This document shows positions 11,301 through 22,289 of a DNA stretch of 52,104 nucleotides, one piece after another. Source of the DNA: Phoronis australis (lineage: Eukaryota > Phoronida > Phoronidae); NCBI GenBank assembly GCA_002633005.1, contig NMRA01000847.1, positions 64,001 through 116,104 of the forward strand. The letters are read 5' to 3'. Every line of letters begins with the position of its first letter. Positions within the stretch are counted from its first letter, which is position 1. The notes beneath the pieces were generated by a model, which had not been told where the DNA came from, ran no database searches, and saw only the letters and a list, made by a program, of their open reading frames with translations. The position numbers and the translations under genes are program-made.

Positions 11301-11994
11301 GAATTGCAATTTTGCAACTTAGACTTTCTTACCTGGGGGCCGGAGGGAATTCCATGGGTTATAAAACAGGTCACTTCATTTTCATACTCTAGGGCCAAGT
11401 CAACTTGGACCCAGAGCAATGTACACACGTTTTTCTAACCAGGTTTAGTTTGTGTAAGTCAATGCTTTCATGCCTATGTACCTAATGTTGCTGTTATTTG
11501 TGAAAATTGGTACATGGCTTGGGTGCGAGTTGACTTGGGAAGGAACCGTCTGGTAAAGTTTCTAAAGAGTATAGAAGGCATCGGATATTGAGAAGTTTTT
11601 AAAAATGTTTACTGTAATATTCACGATTATTAACAAAACAGACCCCTCCATCAATGAATCAGGTGTCAGCAAATCAAACTAAGTATGTCCATTCCTATAT
11701 ATATATCCCCCAGGCATGATCTGCCACTGCCCTGGGTGTAGCAGTATTCATTTGTATGAAAAGTAAATATCTTTACTATTTATGTGATGTTTCAAAGCTT
11801 GTTTTTTGGAATTTAGTTTCATTTTTGTTCTGTTTTAAACAGGTCGCTGCTCAACAATCAGTCTTCTCGAAAACTGAGGTCATTGCAAACCCTCAATTAA
11901 TTTGGCCGAGACACTCTTGGTAAATCAGTAATTTTTTCAATTCGACATTTTGATGTTTACTAAAGTAATGTATACATATTGTCACATCTTGCAG

Positions 11995-12403
11995 GTGCAC
12001 GTGTGACAACTGTCAGACTACTGCAGTCATTGAAGAAAGAGTATGTTGTCAAGAAGTCGACAAAGTTATTGCTAAACTTGAGGACGAAATGAAGAGGGAC
12101 AACTTAAACGGAAGAAAAAAATGTATCGTGTACCATGGAAGTTTTCAACCTGTGTGCATCAATCGTGATGTTTTGGAGACTGCATGGTTGCAGTATAAAA
12201 GCCAATATCCGGATGGCTATGACGGACCCTTTGATAAAAGGATGCGACACATAGCCTACAGACAGTTCCAAAGATGGGTGCATGGTCACCTAGGACGAAC
12301 TGTCCGTGTTGTAATTCCAGCATGCGCAGTAGCCTGCATCAGAGCTTTTTACCCTCCACCGGGAAATGAGGAGGACTTTGAGTTTCAAGGGTTTTCTTAT
12401 TAG
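11995..12403 (+). CDS. P2X7 intracellular (ballast)-domain-like protein, exon 2 of element A gene
   Basis: The exon follows a CATCTTGCAG acceptor. Its first G completes the Trp codon left by exon 1, giving WCTCDNC, the classic start of the zinc/GDP-binding ballast domain at the C terminus of vertebrate P2X7 receptors. Downstream come VCCQEVDKV, then VLETAWLQY, then AYRQFQRWVHGHLG, RVVIPACAV and IRAFYP. All are in family order, and the exon is open for 135 residues to a normal stop at 12403. The family lines up on W-C-x-C-x(2)-C, CC-x-E, YRQF-x-RW and RVV(I/L)P-x-CAV. No P2X channel part (two membrane helices and ectodomain) is present. Stand-alone proteins of this kind are common in aquatic animals and their function is largely unknown. 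The intact exon contrasts with the broken exon 1. Confidence 0.88.
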
Positions 12404-13702
12404 TTTCATTTATGTATATATATATCGAGTTGTCTTATCCCTGGAATGCCAACTCCAGCTCATTACCTAAGTACTCTATTACTAAAACTTGTGACTCGGG
12501 GAGTATCTACTTTGGACGAGTTGAAATAAGTGACAAGTTCCATAGAGAGAACAAATATCCTAACAAACGAATGCAATCACAGCGCAATCTCAGTGGTACA
12601 AAAATGAAGTTGGCATTCCATGATGGATTTCTGTGTTTTCAGAATGGTAAACAATTGACAAAGAAAGTAGCATATATTGATGTTCAGGAACTTATAGTGA
12701 CATGGTCATGACAAGTGTAATGTTACTAGAACTACATTATAAACCTCTAAACTCAACATCAGTTATGGTTTACTTAGGAATTGGTCTCACTGGAGTTGTT
12801 AGTGAGTTTCAAGTGAACACATTCAACAATATTGCTGTTACATAAAAATCTGGACTATTGTCTGAGGTAGAGACTGAATCTCCTGCCCTCTTCTTATACA
12901 GTAGGACTCGTTACATTGGTAGTGCTTCATTGGAAACTAGAAAGGCTAGCATGCATTAATTCCTGTAACGCCTCCAAGTAACTTTGACTTCGATGAAATA
13001 TCTGTCTCACTGGCTCCAACTTACCGAGTTCTACTGTAATTCAACAAGACATTAACTACCATGACGTGGCAAAGTACTGAATTTCCACCCAAAAGCTACA
13101 GTATGCAATAGCTTCAGATGTCTATGACATGGTATAAAACACACAAAATTATACACATGTATAGGAAGTGAGAAATCTGGAGAGAGTGCTTGGACCACTC
13201 GCAAAAAAACTCGCAAGAAAATGTTAGACAGTAGAGTTGGGATTCTGTGCAAATGATTATTCTGTCGTACAATTTGAATGATATTGGCAGACACGAGAAG
13301 ACTGACGACCCATGTATATTTTCATCACTACCAATGTTTTAGGGTTTTTTTTTTAAGCTGTACAGATAGCAATGCTAGAGTATTTATAGTACCAGTATTG
13401 GAAATCGTGAAACACTTTTGAGCGTGCCATATGGCTGTCCGCTTTGTATAAACCCTGCGACATACTATGTTCTAACATTGAAACATTTCAATGTTACTTC
13501 AATATAATGACTATAAATATTGTGGCATAGCTTTTAGGTTTATTTGATTAACAGTAAACTGTTGCCGTCCCATATAATGCATCGGTAAGGGGGCGAAAAG
13601 GTACCTGTGTGGGTCGTCAGTCTTTTCGTGCCCCAATATCATTCATTGTCATGTATGTGATGGAAAGAAATATCAGTACTGTCCATTGACAAAACAAGCA
13701 GT
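12404..13702. other. Region between the convergent genes of element A
   Basis: An open frame at 12412-12711 (99 residues) directly follows the P2X7-like stop. It has no recognisable motif and is more likely 3' untranslated sequence or a decayed remnant. The rest has no supportable gene, apart from the fold-back repeat listed separately. Confidence 0.35.
13270..13650. repeat. Fold-back repeat with ~42-bp inverted arms
   Basis: The arm at 13270-13312 contains CACGAGAAGACTGACGACCC. The arm at 13610-13650, read as its complement, contains CACGAAAAGACTGACGACCC, and flanking GAATGATATTGG matches too. About 300 bases lie between the arms. It sits at the meeting point of the two convergent genes and may be a nested MITE. 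Confidence 0.65.
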
Positions 13703-13897
13703 CTAATTGAATTTGTCTGGATATCGGCTCCTCATCCGTGCCACGGCCTCCTCCTTGGACACGTCTGGAGCACCAGCACTCAGCATTGGAGGGGCGTCAA
13801 TTTCCAAACAAATTTCGAGGTCACTGGCTTCTCTTTTATTTCGCAACAAGTGTAACGTATTCTTCCTTACTTCGTTCACATACTCTGAAAAGCACAA
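13703..13897 (-). CDS. Candidate last exon of the THAP gene of element A
   Basis: An acceptor (TTTAAATTGCAG) leads into an open frame that begins LCFSEYVNEVRKNTLHLL and ends MRSRYPDKFN with TAG at 13703-13705. The composition (charged, helical, no low-complexity) looks like real protein. It is on the same strand as the THAP exon. However, the phase of the THAP exon donor does not fit this acceptor directly, so at least one more exon would be needed between them. I do not recognise the protein. Confidence 0.4.
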   Translation of the reverse strand: MCFSEYVNEVRKNTLHLLRNKREASDLEICLEIDAPPMLSAGAPDVSKEEAVARMRSRYPDKFN

Positions 13898-14139
13898 CTG
13901 CAATTTAAAGTAAAAATCATTTTGAATCAATGATTTAAGTTAAACACGACGTCACCTAAGTGCAAGTTTTCGCCTACTTTTATAACCTTCAAGCAAAGGC
14001 CAAAACCAGAGTTAACCCTGTTTTATTTTTGAAGCAGGTTACTTTAATAATCAAAACCGTGCAACTTAAGTACCATCGTTAGAACAGTTCAAACTTTTGT
14101 CAGCACACCACCATCTATTACTTGGTTGACAAAACCCCA

Positions 14140-14310
14140 CAAAGAACCTCCTGATGCTCAAATACAGTGGTCTCTGAAGCGCACCATAGCCTCGTAGGGG
14201 GCTGGGGGGGGGCGGTAGTAATAGCCGAGATTATCCGACTCAGGAATCGAACCCACGACCCCCATAAAACCGGCAAGCGTGCTAACCATTCAGCTAATAG
14301 GCAATTTCCC
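14140..14310 (-). mobile_element. tRNA-derived SINE
   Basis: On the minus strand an A-box-like TAGCTGAATGG (14286-14296) is followed by a B box GGTTCGATTCC (14243-14253). A GC-rich body with a G run (14205-14213) follows. It is nested in element A, between the candidate exons of the THAP gene. Confidence 0.65.
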
Positions 14311-14823
14311 ATTAGCGAGTAGCTAACAGAGGCTCATATGATTCACCGGAAGCACATCTACAACAGGGCTATAGTACATGTATGTAGTTACTTCAGAGCT
14401 GGGCCGCCCATCGGCATGGGCGGTGTGCACCATAGGGGGCTGATGGTATTGTCCCCCCAAGTGCTGCTCTCCCCATAGTACCAGGTGTATATCTCCACTC
14501 TAATTTGGCTGAAGACAATGATTCTCAAAAATATGATACCCTAAATGATCCTTACTGACTTCGCGTGACTTGACTTTGAGAACCATCAGCAAATGAAATT
14601 GCATTGGGTCAACATGATGCTCAACTAGCGCTGCTACACACACAACACCAAGAACAGTTGAATCAACAAATAGCCTACTGGGCAACATTCCAAAGAAATA
14701 CCACCGGCAACACTCAGCAATTGTTGACCGCGAGAACTATGGTGATTGCGAAAAAAGATCGTTATAGTTCAAGCACTGAGAAAGCGTCATGGATATAAGC
14801 CATAAATTATGAAGATAACTTAC

Positions 14824-15070
14824 CTTTTCACAAGACCAGCTTCAAACTTCATGATATGTTTGTCGTCGAAGCAGCCGTCCTCAAAGTGGTCGGAGCATAT
14901 TTCGGCTCCGACAGACTGGCCGACTCGACAGTCATTTTACAATGACGAGCAGTGCACACGAAAACGTGCCATTTTGCAGCCAGATGCTTGTCTTTGGGAA
15001 ACCTAAATAGGGTCACGCCTTCCACCTGGCTGGTGTTAGCACAGTTGGCGCACACACACCGATGTACCAT
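14824..15070 (-). pseudogene. THAP-domain zinc-finger gene of element A, exon 1 (frameshifted)
   Basis: The ATG at 15070 opens MVHRCVCANC followed by LFRFPKDKHLAAKWHVF. This is the first half of a THAP DNA-binding domain, with its N-terminal cysteines, FPKD and invariant Trp. The second half is in another frame: ICSDHFEDGCFDDKHIMKF, the C-x(2)-H-F part of the C2CH zinc site. One indel therefore lies between 14898 and 14968. The exon ends at a perfect AAAAG/GTAAGT donor. THAP domains are the sequence-specific DNA-binding modules of P-element and Kolobok transposases and of many host proteins derived from them. Position next to the right end of element A supports a transposon origin. A sequencing error cannot be excluded. 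Confidence 0.75.
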
Positions 15071-15158
15071 GTCTAAATCACGCCAAGATTGAACGCTCCT
15101 TGTTCGTCTTCCACTGTTTTGTATGGGCGGTAAACTGCATTGTGGGATATTGATCTAG

Positions 15159-15181
15159 TTTGTGTTCCCCAACACCATGTC
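15159..15181 (-). promoter_or_regulatory. Promoter-proximal motif shared by both genes of element A
   Basis: On the minus strand it reads GACATGGTGTTGGGGAACAC and then AAA. The left-hand copy (10571-10593, plus strand) differs at one base. Each copy lies upstream of one gene's start codon, at 10 and about 90 bases. It could be a core promoter or a transposase-binding subterminal site. Confidence 0.5.
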
Positions 15182-15322
15182 ACGGTGTCAAAGGTCAACT
15201 TTTCGCGGATTTTTTTTAATTTTCGCTTTTTAACGTAACTACAGACACAATAACATGATAATTGGAAGAAGATATATCCAACTAACAATATCTTGAAAAT
15301 ATTATTACAATTTAACATACTT

Positions 15323-15341
15323 AGACCTTGCAATTTACACT
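15323..15341 (-). repeat. Right terminal inverted repeat of element A
   Basis: Reverse complement of the left 19-bp end, followed directly by TTAA at 15342-15345. Confidence 0.75.
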
Positions 15342-15345
15342 TTAA

Positions 15346-18300
15346 GGGCGGGGATGGATAGGAACGGTTCGAAATAATGTGTGTTAGCGGGGCTGATTTC
15401 TTAGTGAGCACACAGTTACATGTGCACGATGTGGGGATGCTACAAAACGCCAACCAGTGCCTGGTGCTTGATCGGGCTGACTTCAGATCCGTGAGAGAGG
15501 AGTATCGTGCGTGAGAGACGAATATTTGTACGTTGGCAATTCCGTACGATGCACAGGTGAGGAACTGAGTCTGTGTTCTTTGCTTTTTACATTATGGCGT
15601 TCTCCCGTTGAGTCTAACTTGTTAAGTTGTATATCACAACAAGTTGGGCGGATGACAGCTGTAGCCAATATCTTACACGGACGACTTATTAAGTCCATTC
15701 TGGCAATTAGGGTTGAAGGGTCAGCTCTCTGTTGTTCGATTATTGCTCTAATCTCCGATAAGATCATATTTTATATCCTCACTGGGCTGTGCTGTTAAAA
15801 ATAAGTTAAGTTATAAAATGTTTGAACATAAACAATATACATTTCTGAAATGCCTATCAAATGCTTGATATGGTTATAGTTTTTGAATCACCAAAATCGC
15901 CCAACTACAACCGAAGTTAAGACAATCTACGAACCAACGCTCTGGGTTTGACTGTGTTCACATGTGATCGGTAATAAGCCTGGTAGATAATTTATCTCCA
16001 TGTTGCCCTACCAGACAAAAGACTATACTCGGAGCTAGATGTTATCACATGCTCACAACTGAACGGGAGAACGCCCCGATGAACTTTAAAAACCCGTCAT
16101 TTATTTATGCGTCCCCAATGAGGCCATTTTTCACAATAGTTCCCATTAAAAGCGACCCGGATCATATTTTAATTTTACAAAGTTTCCCGGGTCATTGTTC
16201 AACACTCAGTGAAAAAGCTTACTGGGGCACCACGAAAGAAAGTCCCGAGTGAGCGGCACGTCTCCTGGATATTATGTATTTGCATCGAGCGACACGGATT
16301 AAAACATAAATTTGCGCGATTCTAGTGAAAAAAATAAAACGTTCGCAGTGGATTGACAGACGTGAAGCCGCTTAAGCATCTCAAGAGTCTGCCACTGGTT
16401 GCATCTCCTAATAGTTTGACACTTTCCCCGTCGACTGATTAACTCTTAAAAAACGCATGTAAGTGCTATATTACATGCTTTTTGTGTTTCTGGAAAAAAT
16501 CACACTCATCGGCCTCTTTATTTGTTAGATATCGCGCTTTGAAAAAAAAAACAATTTAACTCGTTTGTTTACACGGCAATTAGCCGTGTCACGTGACTAG
16601 TAGCACTCTGCAATATGGCGTCAAGTTGTCAGCTGCAGTAGCGCGTGCGCCCGGTCTATAGTATTAGATGTCAATGGACAACACACTTGCAGATCATTAA
16701 TGTGGCGTGAAACTGTATACTTTTGTATGGAGAGGAAACAGTGAATTTTCGCCTCTTATTATCAACATTCCAGCAGAAAGGGATCTACCGAACGCTACAC
16801 ATGATACTTCCTCGGACGCTTAGGCGCATCTAAACTGACGCCTCAGCCAAAGTAGGGGAGTTTTGTACTCAAATTTTAAGTCCTTCTCTCACGCGTTGTT
16901 AACCCTTATTACATGGTTAGAAGATGTTATAAGGATCCAAGAAGTACCTACCCCATACCTAAAACACGATCCGTACTCGAAAAAAGTTTAAATGAACGCG
17001 CCACTCACGATTCGCACCCGAAGAACCACCGCCATTTTGAACTTGCCGGGAACCCGGAAGTACAATTCATTCAGGAACCAAGGCTAAGAAAACGCCGTCA
17101 GTCTGAGTGCCTGTTACCAGCCTGCAAACGGGGATAAAATAATCGACAGCGCGCCTTAATTTTAATAAAATCAAAATACGGACAATTTTATCGAATTTGG
17201 TGAAGAAATGTGGCGAATAAATTTTGACAGAAATTATTTTGCCAGACTCGGGACCGCAGCCTACCGGACCCGGTGCCGGTCGAGACCACAGACACTGGCG
17301 AACACATGCGGTTGCAAGCTGTTTTGTCGAAGGAAAATGGTCAAATCATAAATGCTGCATATATTCAAGGGTAGTTTCAGACACTTGCATGAAATTACGG
17401 GCTGTTTAGTCCTGTGTCACACTGCCGCGGCAGACCTTAGTTAGCCTCATGAGTGCCAGCTACCAGTGAAGACTATCGTCAAAATACAGTTTGTTAGTAG
17501 GCCTATACAGCTTTGAGCCAAGGCTACCCTTAGGCCTAACTGGTCGCTGGCCGCAGCGCTCGCTCAAACGAGGTTTATTTAGAACTTGGGTATATCTGGC
17601 GAACTGTGCGAAGTTATTGGCTTTCAATAGAGATTTTCCCAGACTTTGTATGAGCGCACCAAGCCTAAAAGAATGGGGGGGGGGGGGNATCTTTTACTAT
17701 AAGATTCAGTGGGTATGTTCAGAGCTATGAATTTCAGACGCTAAATTTTGGTACTTCCTGTCTTCTAGTGGAATTTTGTCTCATTTTCTACTTTTTTCGG
17801 AATTCGGGCTTCTCTGACTGAGGCAGACCTTTTTCCAGTTCTCCAAAAAAGGAGCTCGTTAGAGCACATAAGTATGAGAAGTCCAATACAAAATGTTATC
17901 ATTATTATTCATTAAACCAAAATAATTCAAATTTTTAACATAATACGTAACTTAAAATGTACAATACTTTACAACATTTAGCATTACAAACACTATTCAA
18001 CAGCAAGTTTCCATGATATGAAAGTGGACATACAGGTAACTATTACCTTGGTGACGGAATAGTGTTTCCTTACACCAGAATTTGACAAGCATCATTTAAA
18101 AGAATATGAAGTTGCAAGGAACAAGAATTAGAGGCTTGAAGCTTCACAATCCAACATAGCTTATTTTTCAAATTAAGGTTATTCATATTGTTGACCTGAT
18201 AACCTGAATTAAGAAGCAATAAGTTACAAAACATGGCTTGAAAGCAATTGAGACTTAAAATTTAGAAAAATATGAATCATTTTGTGTCACCGAATCAAGT

Positions 18301-20990
18301 CCTTAACAGCAGTTGACAGTCAAACAAAAAACCATTTCAAAATTATTTCAACTATTTTTTTAGCTTAGTGTAAGATCACCTGAATGGGAAATTTACAGTA
18401 AAATAATTCGAATACATCTTATATTTTTGCACAAAATCACGAAAATTGAACAAAGTTTCTTCTTTGTAGCAACGTTTGTCAAAATGTATCAACGTTAAAT
18501 CTTCACAAATTACAAAGTAGCCGATTGGACCTGCCTTTTAGTTCAGCAAAAGTCGCCATGTTGTCGGTGCCGCCAGAAATGAGACGAAGTCCAACGGGAA
18601 TTGTGAGCACATTTATCACTTAATGAGTAACAACTGCGAGGCTGAAATTTGGTGAACACTGTTAAATCGTGCAGAATAGTAAGTAAAGTTATGTCTAACT
18701 AAATTTCACCGTAATTTGTTGGCGAAAACAGTTTACACAAATTTTTGAACTCGTAACTTATCCAGCTGTCCTCCAATATGGCCGACACGATCCAAACAAA
18801 GTGACCCAAATTTCGCCAAAAATTGCAATATCTATACACTGGTTGCCCCGATTTTGATACTTTTCGATTTTACTGAGTAGAATGCATTACCTTTCCGATG
18901 AAAGCAAAGTACTTTTTCAAAACGAGAAAAAAAATAAAACCGAAAAAAAAATTGGTTCGACTCATATTGGTTCCTAGGTTCGACCGGCCTACGTAAGGAA
19001 CTAAACACCAATGCTATTTTAACATACTAAGTACGAGTAACATTCCAAAAAAATCAACGACCACTAACTACAAACTTTAAATACAATACATATGCAAACG
19101 AATCCCGAGATATTACTAATAAAACAAAATAATGAAGACTTTTCGAGCAAGCGATAGCACATTCAGTTACAAGGAAAAAATGGCGGCGTTCAGGAAAAGT
19201 TCCTGAACTGATGAGCCGGAAATGTGGGTACGGAAATAACCGATGACAACCGGTAATCATACGCTCAGAGAGAAGGGTCAAATACTGTTCAAAAATGCTT
19301 TTGGCAAGAAAGGCGAAAAGAATATAAAGAAAGGGTGTCGAAAATAAGATTTTATGTAGTAAGTATTTTCGGATACTGGAACCACATGGCCAGTTTGAGA
19401 GAAGGACTTTAAATCAAAATCAACATAGGGCGCATCCTGATCAGCAACGAATGCAATTCACTGTAGTCCATCCATTCGTTTGTTCATTCGTTCGTTCGCT
19501 TGATCGTTGCTTCAATCACATATTCATTGTAATTATGAATGCAGGCACTCAAATACGACAAATCTGTTGTCGGAACACACCGGCGGATCAAGCGCGAGGG
19601 GATTGATAATTGCCGCGTTTCTCGAAGTAAAACCGCCGAGTAAACCAGACGGTTTCGATAGATGGCGTCGTCACATTATGGAAATAGGCCATGATTTTTT
19701 GTGTCACCAGTTCCAGGCTTCGCAACGTCTTTGTCAACTGTTTCAAGCTTAAATTTGCTCAGGAGTTTGTTCTGGCTTTTGGACAATAGGGGCAACATAT
19801 TTTCCAAACAAATTCCATTTAAAGGGTTTGAAAGTAAACAAGCACCACTTCATGACGCATAATAAAGGATATCCGAATGTTCTTGTGTGCAACGACAGAC
19901 AATAACGTCAATGAAAAAACTGTGGCAAATTACCAGTAGTGTGAGTAATGGGTTGGGCAAACAGAACATAATTCAAAAGGCGGAAGAATAGCATAGCTGA
20001 AAAAATGTAATACACCTAGTCTTGTCTACAAACTTGGAAGCCTACCAGGGCCCAAGGTACTTGAGCATCCACTAGAAGATTTGTGGCATAGCACAATTCC
20101 AGTAAATTTCACCCTGTTGCTTAAGGCGATCAACACGTCGTATTAAATAGAATGCTTTTGCATATGACAAGATTTGGACATTACAGCCGGAGCCCGTAAC
20201 TTCATTGTTACTTTGTCAGCTCAACTATGTTTAAATTTTGAGTTGGTTCATTCTCAAATTTTCAACAATGGTTTTCGAGAAATGAACACCTAAGCTTTCC
20301 AGATATCAACAAAGGTCAAGCATGGAACTCACAATAGAAGAAGGTAACACAACCAGTGAGTAATAGTAGTGAACATACTCTTGTATCCACTTTATTTAGC
20401 TTTGATAATAAATAAATTTCAGTGACGTTGACACCACCATTGGCTAGGTTTGGACTAACTGACTTCTGGTGACCACGACCCTTTTCCAAAATGAGGATTT
20501 TCTCTTAACACAACAAGTATTGCTTAAATAGTGCTGGATCGTCTAAAATTTTGTCATTCATTGCAACAGGGGATTTGTCTGTATATCGTTTTCATATTTT
20601 TGTAATATAACGTCTTCCGTCATACAGACCAACCAAATGTCTTGGTCGTTATAGCCGCCTGAAAGGGCAAAGTAAGTGAAAGGTTATGTCGGACCCTCGA
20701 AAAATGGCTACATTTGGCAAACATTACAACTCAGATATTACTGATTTGATTCAAATAAAACATTAAGATAAAATGCTTGCACTGTTCTCCATAATCGTGT
20801 TAGGAATTGTTTTAAAGTTATCCTCTTTTTCATGAGGGTGCAGTACCAAACATGTGACTTTCAGGTTTTCTATGAAAAAGCTCAAATGATGCTTGACATG
20901 AAAATTTAGAAAACTGTAACAGGTTTTGTGATCTCATCTTGAATATTTACATCGAAATTTGGACGTATTATTACTATGTCGATTCGCTAA
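15346..20990. other. Long intronic stretch with no supportable gene
   Basis: This is the upstream part of intron 1 of the CABIT-like gene. Short ATGGCGG-type starts (near 17037 minus, 18557 minus, 19180 plus) lead only into frames of under 20 codons. A poly-G run with one N (17675-17688) and a TTCG-rich simple repeat near 19470-19505 are the only clear low-complexity features. I see no exon, RNA gene or assignable mobile element. Confidence 0.4.
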
Positions 20991-21026
20991 AAGTAATCTA
21001 AGTTGTACACCTCATGTCTTCCTTAT

Positions 21027-21257
21027 TTATCCAGTAAAACTCTTTGTATTTCTAAGGACAACTCTTCCTTTCTTGACCCCTATTCTGTCGTAGAACACCT
21101 TCACAACGGGACAAAGGCAAAATAAGTGTGCCGATGCTTCACCTTCTTCATTACAAAAGTATGCAAGTTGTTGAGAGAAAAGCCAATACGCTTCAAAAAG
21201 TGTTTGTCGACAATTTCTGTGCATAATTTTCAGTGTGCAACCACCCGAGTCGAACAT
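21027..21257 (-). pseudogene. Non-LTR retrotransposon (LINE) C-terminal fragment
   Basis: The peptide contains LKIMHRN followed by YFCNEEGEASAHLFCLCPVV and KVFYDRI. This is the zinc-binding zf-RVT pattern C-N-E-E-x-E-x(3)-HLF-x(2)-C found after the reverse transcriptase in many LINEs. The first cysteine of the usual C-x(2)-C pair appears to be replaced (AYFC). The polymerase part was not found upstream, so this is a 5'-truncated remnant, as is usual for LINE insertions. Confidence 0.6.
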
Positions 21258-21360
21258 CTGAACCCAAATAATGCTTTATACGTTATAGTTAATTAAAACA
21301 AATGTGACATCAGAATATAGATGAAATAAAAAGACTCAAAAAAATCATAGATTTCGGAGA

Positions 21361-21412
21361 CGTGCCTGTGGCACAGTCAAAGTAAACACCAGGTTCGAAT
21401 CTCGATGAAGTA
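21361..21412 (+). mobile_element. tRNA-like fragment, probable SINE head
   Basis: GGTTCGAATCT at 21392-21402 is a B box with one mismatch, about 25 bases after an A-box-like TGTGGCACAGT. The body is not recognisable. Confidence 0.4.
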
Positions 21413-21798
21413 ATTGCAACTTTAAGAAAAACAGGCTACCATAGTAGCGTTCAGTACTGCGATTTATTGACTCCAAGATATTTGTGAAAATCAAGAGGCC
21501 AGAGATCTAATTGTTTCACTCAAATTCGAACTCGAAACTAGTTTTCGCATTTTCTAGCATTCTTCACCAATGACCCAGCGAACTCAAAATCACTGTCACT
21601 GCTGCTAATGGTAGTACATTATGGCTCACATGGAAACCTTATCTAATCAAATTCTAGTTTGCACTTGATGGTCCTATCATTACGGCTTAAAGCTGAATCT
21701 TACGGTCATCAAGCGCCATGAACCATAAAGCTCGAGATCCATTTCGAGTACCAATAATAGTCCCATTAGTTTTAGGCCAAAACAGAAGCACAGTTTTC

Positions 21799-22230
21799 AA
21801 GATGAGTGCGTATGTAAATACAGACATGTTAAACTCGACGTTTCGGATTATTACTTAAACCATTTTCAAGACGACAAAGTGGAAAACAAACTGTGTAGGT
21901 ATACGTCAAAATGCATTGCGAGAGGAGACTAGAAATCAAAACAGTTGGAGCTCAAATGAATGTTCCTATTGAGATAACGCTCAGCATGGTTCTACTGTAT
22001 ATGCATAGCCTCCTTTATGAGGGAGCCTCAGGGTGGCATTATCCTTGTCTACGATCTGAACACCAGAGCAATCTATAGTGTGACCAGATGCCTATCAGTG
22101 GTTGAGAGCAGCACTGTGTGTGTCTTACAGAGCTCTTTGACTCTGATGCTTAGAATCCTGTAGGTCATTCCAATGTGAAACTGTTCACATTCATTACAGT
22201 TGAGTTGGTACAAAACATGACTTCTTTGAG
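21799..22230 (-). mobile_element. Penelope-like element 3' end, minus-strand copy
   Basis: On the minus strand the reading VLYQLNCNECEQFHIGMTYR then ILSIRVKELC can be followed from about 22221. It shows the C-x(2)-C of Penelope-like proteins and the GIY-YIG-nuclease segment (here HIG-x-T-x-R-x-L-x(2)-R). The frame then breaks. Its non-coding tail (21799-21900) matches, inverted, the tail of the plus-strand copy next to it. Confidence 0.65.
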
Positions 22231-22289
22231 AATTTTCTCAATCGTGTTTTTAGTCTAGACAATGAAAAAAGTCCGTTTACAGGTTTGAA

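Larger units (their letters stand above)
10364..15345. mobile_element. TTAA-target DNA transposon 'A' (Kolobok-like) with P2X7-like and THAP genes
   Basis: The element body is 10368-15341 (4974 bp). It is flanked on both sides by TTAA (10364-10367 and 15342-15345) and its ends are a perfect 19-bp inverted repeat, AGTGTAAATTGCAAGGTCT. A second inverted match, 23 bp with one mismatch, sits at 10571-10593 and 15159-15181, just upstream of each gene. Two genes converge inward: a P2X7 ballast-domain gene from the left and a THAP gene from the right. TTAA duplication plus ends starting AG and a THAP-coding gene fit the Kolobok superfamily. PiggyBac also uses TTAA but its ends start CCY. I saw no DDE/D transposase core, and both genes carry frame breaks, so the copy is probably dead. 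It sits inside intron 1 of the CABIT-like gene. Confidence 0.65.

Noticed and set aside
17037-19200. ATGGCGG-type starts as first exons of genes
   Set aside because: Each frame closes within 20 codons and no convincing partner exon was found.
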